DNA of 64,000 nt from the NCBI RefSeq assembly GCF_040718835.1, contig NZ_JBFEFG010000266.1:274292-338291 (forward strand), given 5' to 3'. The position numbers and the translations under genes were made by a program. Source of the DNA: Bremerella sp. JC817. Its GTDB lineage: Bacteria; Planctomycetota; Planctomycetia; Pirellulales; Pirellulaceae. Of this stretch, positions 1-10,410 are shown piece by piece. The notes below the pieces were generated by a model. The model saw only the letters and a program-made list of their open reading frames with translations, ran no database searches and was not told where the DNA came from. Positions within the stretch are counted from its first letter, which is position 1. Each line of letters opens with the position of its first letter.

Positions 1-593
1 CCTATTTATCCTCGCTCGAAGCCCCCAAGTACCCCGGCAAGATCGATACCGCGAAAGCGGAAACTGGGCGGATCGTTTTCAACCGCCACTGTAGCGAGTG
101 CCATGGGACTTACGGCGACCAGGCCGACTACCCGGAACGGATGATTCCGATCGATGAAATTAAGACCGATCGAGCCCGGTTCGATTCGCTAACTCCTGCC
201 CATCGCCAAGGATATGGCGACAGTTGGTTTAACAGTTATGGCCAGCAGGAAGGGCTGATTGCCGACCCGGAAGGCTACGTGGCACCTCCGCTGGACGGTG
301 TCTGGGCAACGGCACCTTATCTGCATAATGGATCGGTCCCTACGCTGTGGCATTTGCTGCATCCGGACCAGCGACCGAAGATCTGGCGGTGGTCCGGCAG
401 TTCGTACGATCATCAACGGATGGGGATCGATGCTGAAGCCCTGGACGAGTTCCCCCAGGGACTCTCGGCAATGGAGCGGCGCGAGGTATTTAATACGACT
501 CGTTTGGGGAAAAGTGCGGCAGGTCACGACTACCCCAACGCGTTGACCGAAGAGGAGAAATCAGCGGTGCTTGAGTACTTGAAGACCCTTTGA
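1..593 (+). CDS. c-type cytochrome, C-terminal part (5' end outside window)
   Basis: The reading frame is open from the first bases of the window, so the gene begins upstream. A heme-binding CSECH (CxxCH) motif lies near bases 99-113, and an APYLHNGSVPTL motif follows about 70 residues later. That motif is typical of the c-type cytochrome domain in planctomycete and MauG-like di-heme proteins, where a Met or His downstream serves as the distal ligand. The protein is presumably exported and acts in periplasmic electron transfer; the missing N-terminal part would decide which oxidase or peroxidase it belongs to. A start at the internal ATG at base 141 would cut off the heme motif and is therefore unlikely. 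Confidence 0.8.
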   Translation, partial: YLSSLEAPKYPGKIDTAKAETGRIVFNRHCSECHGTYGDQADYPERMIPIDEIKTDRARFDSLTPAHRQGYGDSWFNSYGQQEGLIADPEGYVAPPLDGVWATAPYLHNGSVPTLWHLLHPDQRPKIWRWSGSSYDHQRMGIDAEALDEFPQGLSAMERREVFNTTRLGKSAAGHDYPNALTEEEKSAVLEYLKTL

Positions 594-750
594 TTTTGCG
601 GCGAAAACCACGCTGCCGCCCCCACGATTACGCTGCTACCAGATTGACACGGTAGGGGGACTCGATACCATGATTCGTAGAGCGAAAGCCATTGATAGTC
701 CAGCGGTTACGACACAAAACCGCGTCACGCAAAACAGGCCGGCGGCCTGA

Positions 751-2103
<1,353 letters not shown>

Positions 2104-2130
2104 TTCCGCATCGATCGACTCATCAGAGAA

Positions 2131-2160
2131 ACGCGGCGAAGTGGTTCGTCGCGTTTTTTT
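2131..2160 (+). terminator. Intrinsic terminator after thiC
   Basis: A 10-bp stem (ACGCGGCGAA with TTCGTCGCGT, one G-U pair) with a GTGG loop runs directly into a run of T residues. It starts 27 bases after the thiC stop codon, so it should end the thiC transcript. Confidence 0.9.
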
Positions 2161-2211
2161 GTGCGCGGTCCGTGCCTGGGATAAGATTGGCGGAATAGTT
2201 CCAGCCGCTGA

Positions 2212-2591
2212 ATGAGAGTTCTCCTCATGCCGACCGACCCTGAGCCGTCAATTTGTTTGAGCACGCAATCGCTGCTGCAAGACTTGGTTAAAGCGGCTCA
2301 GATTCGCTCGCTCGTAACCATGGCGAGCTTCGTTCCCTCGATGATATTTTTGCGGGGGTTCTCGCTTTTATCCTGCCGAAGAATTTCGAGTGGTTGGGGA
2401 CCATGGGAATGTTTGGGCTACCACTGTTTGTTTCGTGGATGATGACTCGCTGGTATTGCATCCCTCGTGTCCGCTGTCCTGCATGTGGAACATCGCTTTG
2501 GCACTGCGGTAGTGAAAACTTTAAACCACGACGTATGCGTATTCGCCCAGGGGTCACTTGCTGCCCAGGCTGCAAGGCACCTATTGTCTAA
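2212..2591 (+). pseudogene. Small membrane zinc-ribbon protein, apparently frameshifted
   Basis: Two overlapping frames share this stretch. The frame from ATG 2212 (or ATG 2227) reads well for about 25 codons. A second frame, open from base 2292, encodes a hydrophobic segment (GVLAFILPKNFEWLG) and then a second one, followed by a CPACG...CCPGCK four-cysteine zinc ribbon ending at 2591. The second frame has no good start of its own: its first ATG at 2394 lies inside the hydrophobic part. Joining the two needs a one-base change near 2280-2300. This may be a real mutation, a sequencing error, or a shorter protein starting at 2394. The function is unknown. Confidence 0.45.
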
Positions 2592-2703
2592 GGTGAAGGC
2601 GGGGTGAATCTCGCGAAAACTTGTCCTCTGACGCTCGTTTCATCGCGATTTCTATACACACTCGCCTAGGATCATTCGCTGGAAACGTTGATAATGCCCA
2701 GCT

Positions 2704-4035
2704 ATGGACGCTATCAACAACCCTTACGAATCCCCGAGAAACAAAGCCGCCTCGGTCAAGTCGATTCCGGAACATCTCTCGGGCGATCCTTCGTTCTATG
2801 CCACGACTGCCACGCAGTTCTTCGGGGCATTCAACGACAATATTTTCAAGCAGTTGCTGCTGCTGGTGGCGGTGAACCAGGTCATACAGGAAAAGGACGG
2901 CACCGACTATCAAGGTTTGGCGATGGTGGTGTTCGCCGCCCCCTTCGTGTTATTCGCTGGTCCGACCGGGTACCTGGCCGATAAGTTCAGCAAAACGACG
3001 ATCATTCGCGTCTCGAAGGTGCTTGAGATCGTTGCCATGGTATTGGGCGTGGCGGCCTTCTATTGGTACGACCAGCTAGGCATGACCGGGCTGATGATCG
3101 TCCTGGCGTTCATGGGTTTTCAAAGCACGCTGTTTGCTCCCGCCAAATATGGAATCTTGCCCGAGCTGTTTCATGGACGCGATCTGCCGAAGGTGAACGG
3201 TGTGTTTTTAATGACCACCTTCCTGGCGATCATCTTCGGCACGGTTCTGGCCGGCATCCTGTGCGACTGGTTACCCAACAACTTGTGGATCGCCTCGACC
3301 GTGTGTGTCGGTGTTGCGGTTGTCGGGACACTGACAACGCTCCCGATGCGGCACACGCCACCAGCCACGCCAGATGTAAAGTTCACCCCCCAGGCCGCCG
3401 GCATTCCCAAGAAGACTCGTGAGCTCTTCCTGCGGGATCATGCGATCCTGAAGGCACTGTTGGCCTCGTGCATGTTCTGGCTTTGTGCCGGCATTGTGCA
3501 GCAGGCGGTCAACTCGCTGGGGAAGGTTCAATTGGAACTAAGCGATACGCGGACCAGTTGGCTTGGCGGGGCGATTGGTCTGGGGATCGGTCTGGGCTGC
3601 ATGCTGGCAGGCGTGCTTTCCAGCGGTAAGATCGAGTTCAAGCTGGTGCGAATCGGGGCCTGGGGCATTGTCGGTTGCCTTGGTTTGATGGCCCTGCCCG
3701 GCGGACAGCATGGTCAGCTTCTTGGGTTGTGGGGAAGCTTGCCGGTGCTGATTTTGCTGGGGATCTTCACTGGTATGTTCTCGGTTCCGATTCAAGTTTA
3801 TCTGCAGGCCAAGGCTCCCGAGGATCAGAAGGGTCAAGTGATCGCCGAGATGTCGCGGGCCAACTGGCTGGCGATCTTTCTGTCAGGGTTCTTGTATTCG
3901 ATCTTCGATCAGGTTCTGATCTGGGGAAACATGCCACGCTGCTATTTGTTTGGATTCACCCTCCTCATCATGCTTCCGGTGGCTTTGTTATATCACCCCA
4001 AGTCGGAAGCGCTGGACACGGAAAAGGACGACTAA
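2704..4035 (+). CDS. MFS transporter, LplT-like
   Basis: This 443-residue membrane protein has the hydrophobicity of a 12-helix major facilitator transporter. The FFGAFNDNIFKQLLLL segment (residues 39-54) and the FAPAKYGILPEL segment match the lysophospholipid transporter LplT and the transporter half of Aas-type fusions, which flip lysophospholipids across the inner membrane for re-acylation. No acyltransferase gene is adjacent, so the substrate is an inference. The stop codon TAA overlaps the ATG of the next gene by one base (TAATG), which suggests translational coupling and one transcript with the isomerase and kinase that follow. Confidence 0.8.
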   Translation: MDAINNPYESPRNKAASVKSIPEHLSGDPSFYATTATQFFGAFNDNIFKQLLLLVAVNQVIQEKDGTDYQGLAMVVFAAPFVLFAGPTGYLADKFSKTTIIRVSKVLEIVAMVLGVAAFYWYDQLGMTGLMIVLAFMGFQSTLFAPAKYGILPELFHGRDLPKVNGVFLMTTFLAIIFGTVLAGILCDWLPNNLWIASTVCVGVAVVGTLTTLPMRHTPPATPDVKFTPQAAGIPKKTRELFLRDHAILKALLASCMFWLCAGIVQQAVNSLGKVQLELSDTRTSWLGGAIGLGIGLGCMLAGVLSSGKIEFKLVRIGAWGIVGCLGLMALPGGQHGQLLGLWGSLPVLILLGIFTGMFSVPIQVYLQAKAPEDQKGQVIAEMSRANWLAIFLSGFLYSIFDQVLIWGNMPRCYLFGFTLLIMLPVALLYHPKSEALDTEKDD

Positions 4036-4643
4036 TGCTCGGAGCATCTCTCGATATCGCGGCTTACATCGATCGCTTCAAGACAGAACTCGACAAGCTC
4101 GAACAATCGCAAATCACTAAGTGGGCCGACCTGATTTACGACGCCTACGAGAGCGGCAACTTCGTGTACATCTTCGGCAATGGCGGCAGCGGTTGTAATG
4201 CCAGCCACATGGCCGAAGATCTCGGTAAGAGTTCGCTCCGCGAGAAAGATCTCGGCGACGAATCGCTCCGCCGCTTGAAGGTGCTGAGCCTGACGGATAA
4301 CGTCGGCTGGATCATGGCGGTTGGCAACGACATCGGTTACGACCAGATTTTCCTGCAGCAGGTGATGAACTACGGCCAGGAAGGGGACGTCGTCCTGGCG
4401 ATCAGTGGCAGCGGCAACAGTGACAACGTGTTGAAGGCGGTCGACTGGTCGAATCGGCATGGCCTGAAAACGCTTGGCCTGACCGGCTACGGCGGCGGCA
4501 AGCTCCGCGACATGGCTCAGCATAGCTTCCATGTGCCGCTGGACGATATGGGCATGGTCGAGAGCATTCACCTGGCGATCTTCCACTGGGTGCTGAACGA
4601 TGTCTTTGCCCGGATCAACGACGAAGGCCGCTACGCCAAATGA
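4035..4643 (+). CDS. SIS-domain sugar phosphate isomerase, GmhA-like
   Basis: A 202-residue protein with the phosphosugar-binding SIS fold. GNGGSGCNASHMAEDL (residues 48-63) and the SGSGNSDN loop match sedoheptulose-7-phosphate isomerase GmhA. Glu61 and His179 (in ESIH) sit where GmhA has its catalytic Glu and His. GmhA makes D-glycero-D-manno-heptose 7-phosphate for heptose in surface polysaccharides. The ATG at 4035 overlaps the stop of the transporter gene; longer readings starting at 3675 run through the transporter gene and were rejected. The next gene overlaps by four bases (ATGA). Other SIS-family isomerases cannot be fully excluded. Confidence 0.8.
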   Translation: MLGASLDIAAYIDRFKTELDKLEQSQITKWADLIYDAYESGNFVYIFGNGGSGCNASHMAEDLGKSSLREKDLGDESLRRLKVLSLTDNVGWIMAVGNDIGYDQIFLQQVMNYGQEGDVVLAISGSGNSDNVLKAVDWSNRHGLKTLGLTGYGGGKLRDMAQHSFHVPLDDMGMVESIHLAIFHWVLNDVFARINDEGRYAK

Positions 4644-5605
4644 ATGTGATCGGCGTTGAAATCGGAGGCACCAAGCTTCAAGTTGCCCTGGCCGATGCCG
4701 ACTCGCTGGAAACGATCGTTTCGCTCCGGGAAGAGATCGTTCCGGCCAACGGAGCAGCCGGTATTCAGCAGCAACTGCAGCGCATGATTCGTTCGCTTCA
4801 GTCTGAACATACCGTCGCGGCGATCGGCATTGGGTTCGGCGGTCCGCTCGATGCAACAGCTGGAGTGATTACCACCAGTCATCAGGTCGAGGGCTGGGAT
4901 CGGTTTCCGATGGTGGCCTGGTGCCAGGAGCAGTTCGGTTTGCCAGCCGTGATTCGCAACGACTGCGATACGGCGGCTCTGGCGGAAGCGACGCTCGGGG
5001 CAGGGCAGGGCAAAGAGAGCTCGTTCTACGTGACCATCGGCAGTGGAATCGGTGGCGGTTATGTCTATCAGGGACAACTGATGGGAGGTAGTCGCCCCGC
5101 CTTCGCCGAGATCGGGCATCTGCGACCCGGCGTGTTGCATTCCGAACCTGGCAACACCGTCGAAGCGGAATCGTCCGGCTTTGGCATCTCCAACGAAGTT
5201 CGCCAGTGGATCAAGAATATCGCCCCGGAAGAACGGGACGACGATTGCCGCGACCTGTTGGCTCGCTGCCAGGGGGATCTCGAAAAGCTGACGACCCGCG
5301 ATATTGCCGAAGCAGCGCTGGCAGGCAATGTCATCTGTGAAGTGGTCCTGCGCGACGCGGTCGAGACGCTCGGCTGGGCCATCGCTCAGGTGATCACGCT
5401 GTTGGCCCCTGAGGTCGTGATCCTGGGCGGCGGCGTGTCGCTGATACCCCAGAAGTTGTTTCGGACGCCGCTGGAAGATCAGATCGCGACCTATGTCTTC
5501 CCGCCGCTGGCCGGCAGCTATCAACTAGTGCCGGCGCAGCTTGGCGAAGCGGTCGTCGTGCAAGGGGCACTGTTGCTGGCGAAGCAATTCGTTTCGCAGC
5601 ACTAG
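4640..5605 (+). CDS. ROK-family sugar kinase-like protein
   Basis: A 321-residue protein of the ROK (repressor/ORF/kinase) family. The N-terminal phosphate-binding motif is IGVEIGGTK, and NDCDTAALAEA carries the expected catalytic Asp108. There is no N-terminal helix-turn-helix, so it is the kinase type. The usual ROK zinc motif (CxCGxxGCxE after GH) is absent: after EIGH at residues 157-160 the sequence continues LRPGVLHSEPGN without cysteines. It overlaps the GmhA-like gene by four bases, so it probably phosphorylates a sugar in the same pathway; the substrate is unknown. It is not the GHMP- or PfkB-type kinase normally paired with GmhA. Confidence 0.85.
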   Translation: MNVIGVEIGGTKLQVALADADSLETIVSLREEIVPANGAAGIQQQLQRMIRSLQSEHTVAAIGIGFGGPLDATAGVITTSHQVEGWDRFPMVAWCQEQFGLPAVIRNDCDTAALAEATLGAGQGKESSFYVTIGSGIGGGYVYQGQLMGGSRPAFAEIGHLRPGVLHSEPGNTVEAESSGFGISNEVRQWIKNIAPEERDDDCRDLLARCQGDLEKLTTRDIAEAALAGNVICEVVLRDAVETLGWAIAQVITLLAPEVVILGGGVSLIPQKLFRTPLEDQIATYVFPPLAGSYQLVPAQLGEAVVVQGALLLAKQFVSQH

Positions 5606-5608
5606 TCG

Positions 5609-5950
5609 TTACCAGGCTTCAAATTCCAAACCAGGGATCTCCATCGGATCGGATCCCTCGATCGTTTGCTTCAGCAGTTGGGCCGCCTCTTCCCGCGTGA
5701 CGATCTTGCGATAAGAGCCTTGGCGATCGGGGACCGGAATGTCGAGCCAAGGCTTATCGAAACCATCCTCTTCTTCTTCCCACATGAACTGTAGGGTCGG
5801 CTTGTCGTCGGTCTCGAAGATTCCGAGGAACGAGCCAGGGGTGGGTGTCAACGCGTTCCAGGCCGCGACGATTTCCACTTCGGTGCCTTCGGCGGCGTCG
5901 TCCGCATCGATGCCTTCTTGGGTTTCTTGATCGTAGAAGAAGTATTTCAT
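5609..5950 (-). CDS. Uncharacterised acidic protein
   Basis: 113 residues, very acidic (FMWEEEEDG, DADDAAEGTE), with no signal peptide or membrane segment and no motif that I recognise. It ends three bases from the ROK gene in convergent orientation. An upstream GGAGG-like sequence (CCTCC on the plus strand near 5956) lies at good spacing from the ATG, which supports it as a real gene. Confidence 0.7.
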   Translation of the reverse strand: MKYFFYDQETQEGIDADDAAEGTEVEIVAAWNALTPTPGSFLGIFETDDKPTLQFMWEEEEDGFDKPWLDIPVPDRQGSYRKIVTREEAAQLLKQTIEGSDPMEIPGLEFEAW

Positions 5951-5990
5951 TCCAGGAGGTCTTTATCAGGGAGATCGGTAAAGAGAGAGC

Positions 5991-6350
5991 CTATCGCACG
6001 TACTTGCCGCGGAACTCTGGCAGCGGATAGTCGACGATCGGCAGGTCAAGCCGGGCCAGTTCGCGTAGCCGTTCGTAGCCACGCGTCACCAACGTTTCTC
6101 GCTGCTGCACGAAGCTGGCGTCGAGATTCCGTTTGTCAAAATCACCAGCACATTCGACCGGAGCGAACTTCTCGTGCACGACAAACTGGGCCAACGCGGG
6201 ATTGCATTTCACATGGCGTTCCGGCGTGGTATGCAGCACCTCGGGATCGAGTATGCCGATCACGTATCGCAGATACAAGTCGCTCTCGAACAACCGTTCA
6301 ACTGGCTTCCCGCACACATCGCACAGATAGCCTTCGTCACACTTCGCCAT
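5991..6350 (-). CDS. Uncharacterised protein with a CxxC pair
   Basis: The proposed start at 6350 gives a 119-residue protein beginning MAKCDEGYLCDVCGKPVERL. The CDVC pair near the N-terminus suggests metal binding, and two further cysteines (VKCNPA, VECAGD) could complete a site. A longer reading from 6401 would add 17 residues that look like untranslated leader. It lies 40 bases upstream of the 5950 gene on the same strand and may be co-transcribed with it. The family is not recognised. Confidence 0.65.
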   Translation of the reverse strand: MAKCDEGYLCDVCGKPVERLFESDLYLRYVIGILDPEVLHTTPERHVKCNPALAQFVVHEKFAPVECAGDFDKRNLDASFVQQRETLVTRGYERLRELARLDLPIVDYPLPEFRGKYVR

Positions 6351-6462
6351 AGAAATTCGCAGGGAAACAGGCTCGACTGCTGGGAACGTACCACGCCCCA
6401 TCGCTGGTCAGTATAAAGGAAAACGTCGCTTTTGGGGGAAGCCCACCGTCTGGGAGACCGGT

Positions 6463-8655
6463 TTAACGGAGGCCTGCTTCGCGGCACCGATGCCAGGCGA
6501 CCGCTGCGGCCAGCTTCTGTTGACGTTGCCCGCGCGTTTGCCCTTCCATCAGCGTCTGCAAGGTTTCTTCTGGATTGGGAAACAGCTTCCGGTTGCTGAC
6601 TTGGAATAGATCCTTTTGGATCCGCTGTACCTCGGCGGCCGCTTCCGCTTCTTCATCTCGCAGCAACAGTCGGGCAGACCAGCGGGCGATATAGCTCCCT
6701 GGCAAAACGAGGCTTCCCCACAAAACGAAGTCGGCGTGGTACCAACGCCCCAGTACGCCGGTCGTCAGCGAGGTGGCGACCGAAGGATTTTGAGCCAGGC
6801 GTTCCACTACGTCGCGCCAACCAAAGTTCGCCGCGATTTGCAGCGGAGCATGAAACCAGAAGCGAGTCATGTCGTCGGTCGCCGATGCCCACTGCAGGCA
6901 AACCTGGTGAACCGCAGCGATCTCGGTGGGCGTCATCCACTCATGCGCGGAAACAGAATCGAGAGCAGCGATCAGACGCAACGGGCCATCTTCGTCGAAC
7001 AACTCTCGTGGTTCCGCCTGACGTTGTTCTTCGCGGAACTCCGTGACCCGTTTCCGTGCCAGGATAGGGGGAAGCTTGCCGAGTTGAACCGGAAAGATAC
7101 TTTCGTCGTAGTCGAACATCGACCACGGGAGTTCCCCTTCCATCGCCCACGATAAGCCATCGTCGATTGCCTCTGGATGATAGAAGCTTCCTTCCGGGTA
7201 ATAGTCGGCCAGTGCCTCACGCGGTTTGTCGTCACCGTAGGCCAGCAAGATGAACGCGACCATCTGATCCAAAGGAGGCTGGCGCTTGCGACGTTTGGAT
7301 TCGACTTCCCAGCGGTCCCAGTGCGTCCGGGCCTGATCGATCCACCACGCGTCGTCGACCCACGTATCGTGTCCCCGGGCAAACCACTGCGGCAGTTCCC
7401 AGAAGCTCATCGGTGGAAGCGTAAATAGGGGACGCCGCACCTTTTCCAATTGGGCCTCTTCGCGAAATGCTTCGATGTAGTGCGCGGCGATGCGATCGAT
7501 TGCCTCGAAATCCAAGGCGTCCACCTCGTCGAGCTGCGGTCCCTTTTCAAACGGTTGTGGTGGCAGCAACCGTTCAGGGATCGCTTGCTTCGGCTGGGCC
7601 ACAGCGGCGTTGATCTTGGAAGGCGTGATCTGGTCGCCAAGCCCTTGCTCCTGGAACCAACGACTCAGAAAATCGACCGGTGCGTGGCGATAGAGTCGCC
7701 GCGTCAGGCTCGTCCGAGGATCGAAGTGGAACTGCTGGTGCGTCGTGCCGTACCACCAGCCGGAGCGATTCCAATGAAATCGATCCTTCACGCAGCCTAA
7801 TTCTGCCAGCAACGTTTCCAGGGTTTCAATCGTTTGCGTTCGTGCCGCATCAAGCCGGTTGAACTGCTGGACGATATGCTCCTCGATGCCCTCCAGCGAA
7901 CCGTAGCGATTCAACAGACGCTTCCAATAGTGGCCGCCGTAATGAAACTTCATCTGATCGAAGCCATCACGAAATTCGATCCAAAGGACCGGCTTCTTAC
8001 TGCAAATCTCCGGTCCGACGTTCTCGTTGCCCAGGCGTTCGCGCAGTCGCTCACACAAATCGAACCACGGATTCTTTCGACGATACCGGGCCATTCGCTT
8101 GGCGTAGCTCTCGGTGAAGAGTGGCTCGAACTGAGCCGACCAGTGTGAAATGGTTTCTGCGTCGGACCTCTTGTGAACGGGCGTTTGTTGCGGTGCCTCA
8201 GGAATCTCGATCAAACGCTTTGCTTCCGATCGGCTGAGCTTCTCGAAGTGCAGACCCTGGGCGAGCGTCTGAAGAGCTTCCGCTGGTGATCGACGCTGCA
8301 GAAGCCGCGTTAGATGATGTCCGACGTCGATTGTGGACATGCCGCCGTTACGATCGACCTGCCAGATTCCGGTCAGGCTGGGCTCGACCGTCATCTCCAT
8401 TTCATGGCACCAATGTCGCAAGCCATGCAGGACCGCAGAACGTTGCTGATCGAGGTTCTGAAACTGAGCGACAAGATGCCGAGCAGCGGTCGCAGGCATC
8501 CGTTGACGCAGTGATTCAAATTGACGCTGATCAACCACAAAGATGTCGCAAGCGTCGGTGAACTCCAGGCAGAGCCCTTCCAGGACTTCCTGGCATCGGA
8601 CGGAAGACTTGTCGGCGAGTGGACGCAGGGCGTCGAGTACTGCTGCCAATTCCAT
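6463..8655 (-). CDS. Large uncharacterised protein (730 residues)
   Basis: A long soluble protein, rich in Trp, Arg and Glu, with no signal peptide, membrane helix or nucleotide-binding motif that I can identify. Codon use matches its neighbours and the frame is open for 2.2 kb while the other frames are broken, so it is coding. It has segments of alternating helices (residues 1-170) and a Pro-rich linker near 350. It stands alone between the CxxC protein and the chemoreceptor gene; no function can be assigned. Confidence 0.8.
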   Translation of the reverse strand: MELAAVLDALRPLADKSSVRCQEVLEGLCLEFTDACDIFVVDQRQFESLRQRMPATAARHLVAQFQNLDQQRSAVLHGLRHWCHEMEMTVEPSLTGIWQVDRNGGMSTIDVGHHLTRLLQRRSPAEALQTLAQGLHFEKLSRSEAKRLIEIPEAPQQTPVHKRSDAETISHWSAQFEPLFTESYAKRMARYRRKNPWFDLCERLRERLGNENVGPEICSKKPVLWIEFRDGFDQMKFHYGGHYWKRLLNRYGSLEGIEEHIVQQFNRLDAARTQTIETLETLLAELGCVKDRFHWNRSGWWYGTTHQQFHFDPRTSLTRRLYRHAPVDFLSRWFQEQGLGDQITPSKINAAVAQPKQAIPERLLPPQPFEKGPQLDEVDALDFEAIDRIAAHYIEAFREEAQLEKVRRPLFTLPPMSFWELPQWFARGHDTWVDDAWWIDQARTHWDRWEVESKRRKRQPPLDQMVAFILLAYGDDKPREALADYYPEGSFYHPEAIDDGLSWAMEGELPWSMFDYDESIFPVQLGKLPPILARKRVTEFREEQRQAEPRELFDEDGPLRLIAALDSVSAHEWMTPTEIAAVHQVCLQWASATDDMTRFWFHAPLQIAANFGWRDVVERLAQNPSVATSLTTGVLGRWYHADFVLWGSLVLPGSYIARWSARLLLRDEEAEAAAEVQRIQKDLFQVSNRKLFPNPEETLQTLMEGQTRGQRQQKLAAAVAWHRCREAGLR

Positions 8656-8748
8656 CGAACTTCCCTCCCTGCCTGCTGGTGACCATTCTGTTTGAATGTA
8701 CCAGACCGTAGGAGGGGGAAAGAGGTTCGCGGTATCCCAGGTCGTCGG

Positions 8749-10116
8749 TTACAGTTTCTTGAGTTCGTCCGCCAACATCACCAGTTCGTCCGCCGTTTGT
8801 TTCATGCCGTGGACGATCGCGTTTTGCTCTTCCACTGCGGCGGCGATCGTGTTGCTGTTCTGATTCACTTCCGAAATCGAACCAGTGATATGCGTATTCG
8901 TGTCGACCACCCGATTGATGTTTTCGCGAATGCTATTGATACGTTCCGCGATGTTCTTGGTCGCATCAGAAGTGCTGTTGGCGAGCGACTTCACTTCGTT
9001 GGCGACGACCGCAAAGCCGCGACCTGCTTCGCCAGCCCGAGCGGACTCGATGGTGGCGTTCAAGGCGAGGAGGTTGGTTTGTTCGGCCAGCTCTTGAATG
9101 GTGCCGATGATGCCGCCAATCTCCTGGCTCGATTCCGAGAGTTGTCGAATCCATGATCCGGCATCGGAAACCTGGTGATTCGTATCTTCGGCCAGTTCCG
9201 CGTTGCGGGTGATTCGCAGCCCGATTTCGTCCATGGCGATCGCCATTTCGCTGACGCTGGTCGCGACTGAATTGCCGACTTCGGCCAGGTTACTCACGCG
9301 ACCGCGAACCTCCGCCTTCTCCGTTTCGATTCCCCAGCAGGCCATCGGACCAATGTACTTGCCTTCGGCATCGTAGATCGCGCTCACGTTCAGGCGAATC
9401 ACCTCTGGGCCGAGACGGAACTCTGTGCTCATCGGCAAGTTGCCAGGATCGCTGAGAATGTTGTGTTGAACCTGGGGGTTGCTGTGGAAGATACTCAACG
9501 GAGCTCCGACAATTTTGTCTGGCTTGACCGGCAGCAAGTCCGCAATTTTTTTAAATGTTGCCAGCGATGCTGGATTGATGTAGCGGATCACCATGTCGAG
9601 GTCCGCGAACATAATGTTCAGCGGGAGACGCTCCAACATGTTTTGCAGACGAGTTGCCTTTTGGTGGGCTTCAACCTGCTGGGTGACATCGGTGGCGAAC
9701 TTGACGATCTTGCAGAGGTTGCCGTCAACATCGTAGACCGGATTGTAGCTGGCCTGGATATAGACTTTCGAGCCATCTTTGGCCACCCGCAGGAAGCGTC
9801 CGGGAAGGCCGGCTCCGGTCCGTAACTTATCCCAGAACTGCCGATACTCTTCGCTGACGGCATACTCCGGCGTCACGAACATACGATGGTGCTTGCCGAC
9901 GATTTCAGGCAGCGAGTATCCGAGTGTTTGCAGGAACAACTCGTTCGCCGTGATGATCGTGCCATCTAAATTGAATTCGATCACCGCATTTGAGCGGTGC
10001 AGTGCATCAACAATCGCTCGTGCCTCGTGCAACTGCTGTGCAGCCTGGCGTGCTTTCGCTTCGTGTTCCGACTTATTGCGCCACGAGTAAAGGCGTGTCG
10101 AGATCAAACCAAACAT
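8749..10116 (-). CDS. Soluble methyl-accepting chemotaxis-type receptor with two PAS domains
   Basis: 455 residues. A short N-terminal helix is followed by PAS 1 (about 40-160, with the typical PAC tail [20 protein letters not shown]), PAS 2 (about 165-280) and a C-terminal MCP signalling domain. The hairpin tip contains [19 protein letters not shown] followed by [11 protein letters not shown], the near-invariant CheA/CheW-binding sequence. I see no transmembrane segment, so it should be a cytoplasmic sensor of redox state or a small molecule. No che genes are nearby. The PAS-PAS-MCP layout resembles the Aer/BdlA type. Confidence 0.93.
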   Translation of the reverse strand: MFGLISTRLYSWRNKSEHEAKARQAAQQLHEARAIVDALHRSNAVIEFNLDGTIITANELFLQTLGYSLPEIVGKHHRMFVTPEYAVSEEYRQFWDKLRTGAGLPGRFLRVAKDGSKVYIQASYNPVYDVDGNLCKIVKFATDVTQQVEAHQKATRLQNMLERLPLNIMFADLDMVIRYINPASLATFKKIADLLPVKPDKIVGAPLSIFHSNPQVQHNILSDPGNLPMSTEFRLGPEVIRLNVSAIYDAEGKYIGPMACWGIETEKAEVRGRVSNLAEVGNSVATSVSEMAIAMDEIGLRITRNAELAEDTNHQVSDAGSWIRQLSESSQEIGGIIGTIQELAEQTNLLALNATIESARAGEAGRGFAVVANEVKSLANSTSDATKNIAERINSIRENINRVVDTNTHITGSISEVNQNSNTIAAAVEEQNAIVHGMKQTADELVMLADELKKL

Positions 10117-10359
10117 GGTATGGCGTGTTCGCAGTGAGAGTACCGGAGTGTTGTCGCCGCATACGGCGTGTCATCGTTTGTTCCCGAAACACTAGAACGA
10201 TCAGGGCCTGCTGGAAGTGTGTAGAAGAATGATTGCGGCGAATTGCACCGAAAAATGGCCAGAAAATCGCTATGACCGGAAGAAGTCTGACGAAACCTCA
10301 GGCGTGAAGTTTCCTTGGAAAAAACGAGATTTGTGACTCTCCCCAAAGTGCAGGGTAAG

Positions 10360-10395
10360 GCTAGAGGTTGCAGCCAATCGGAAGCAACCTCTAGC
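10360..10395 (-). terminator. Stem-loop downstream of the sulfatase gene
   Basis: A perfect 12-bp inverted repeat (GCTAGAGGTTGC and GCAACCTCTAGC) with a 12-base loop begins 16 bases after the stop codon of the minus-strand sulfatase gene. There is no long T run, so it may be a weak or Rho-assisted terminator or a 3' stabilising structure. Confidence 0.6.
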
Positions 10396-10410
10396 GAGGG
10401 GACCTATCGT

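Noticed and set aside
3675..4034. Extended N-terminus of the GmhA-like gene
   Set aside because: The extension reads through the transporter gene; the ATG at 4035 gives the usual family length and motif positions.
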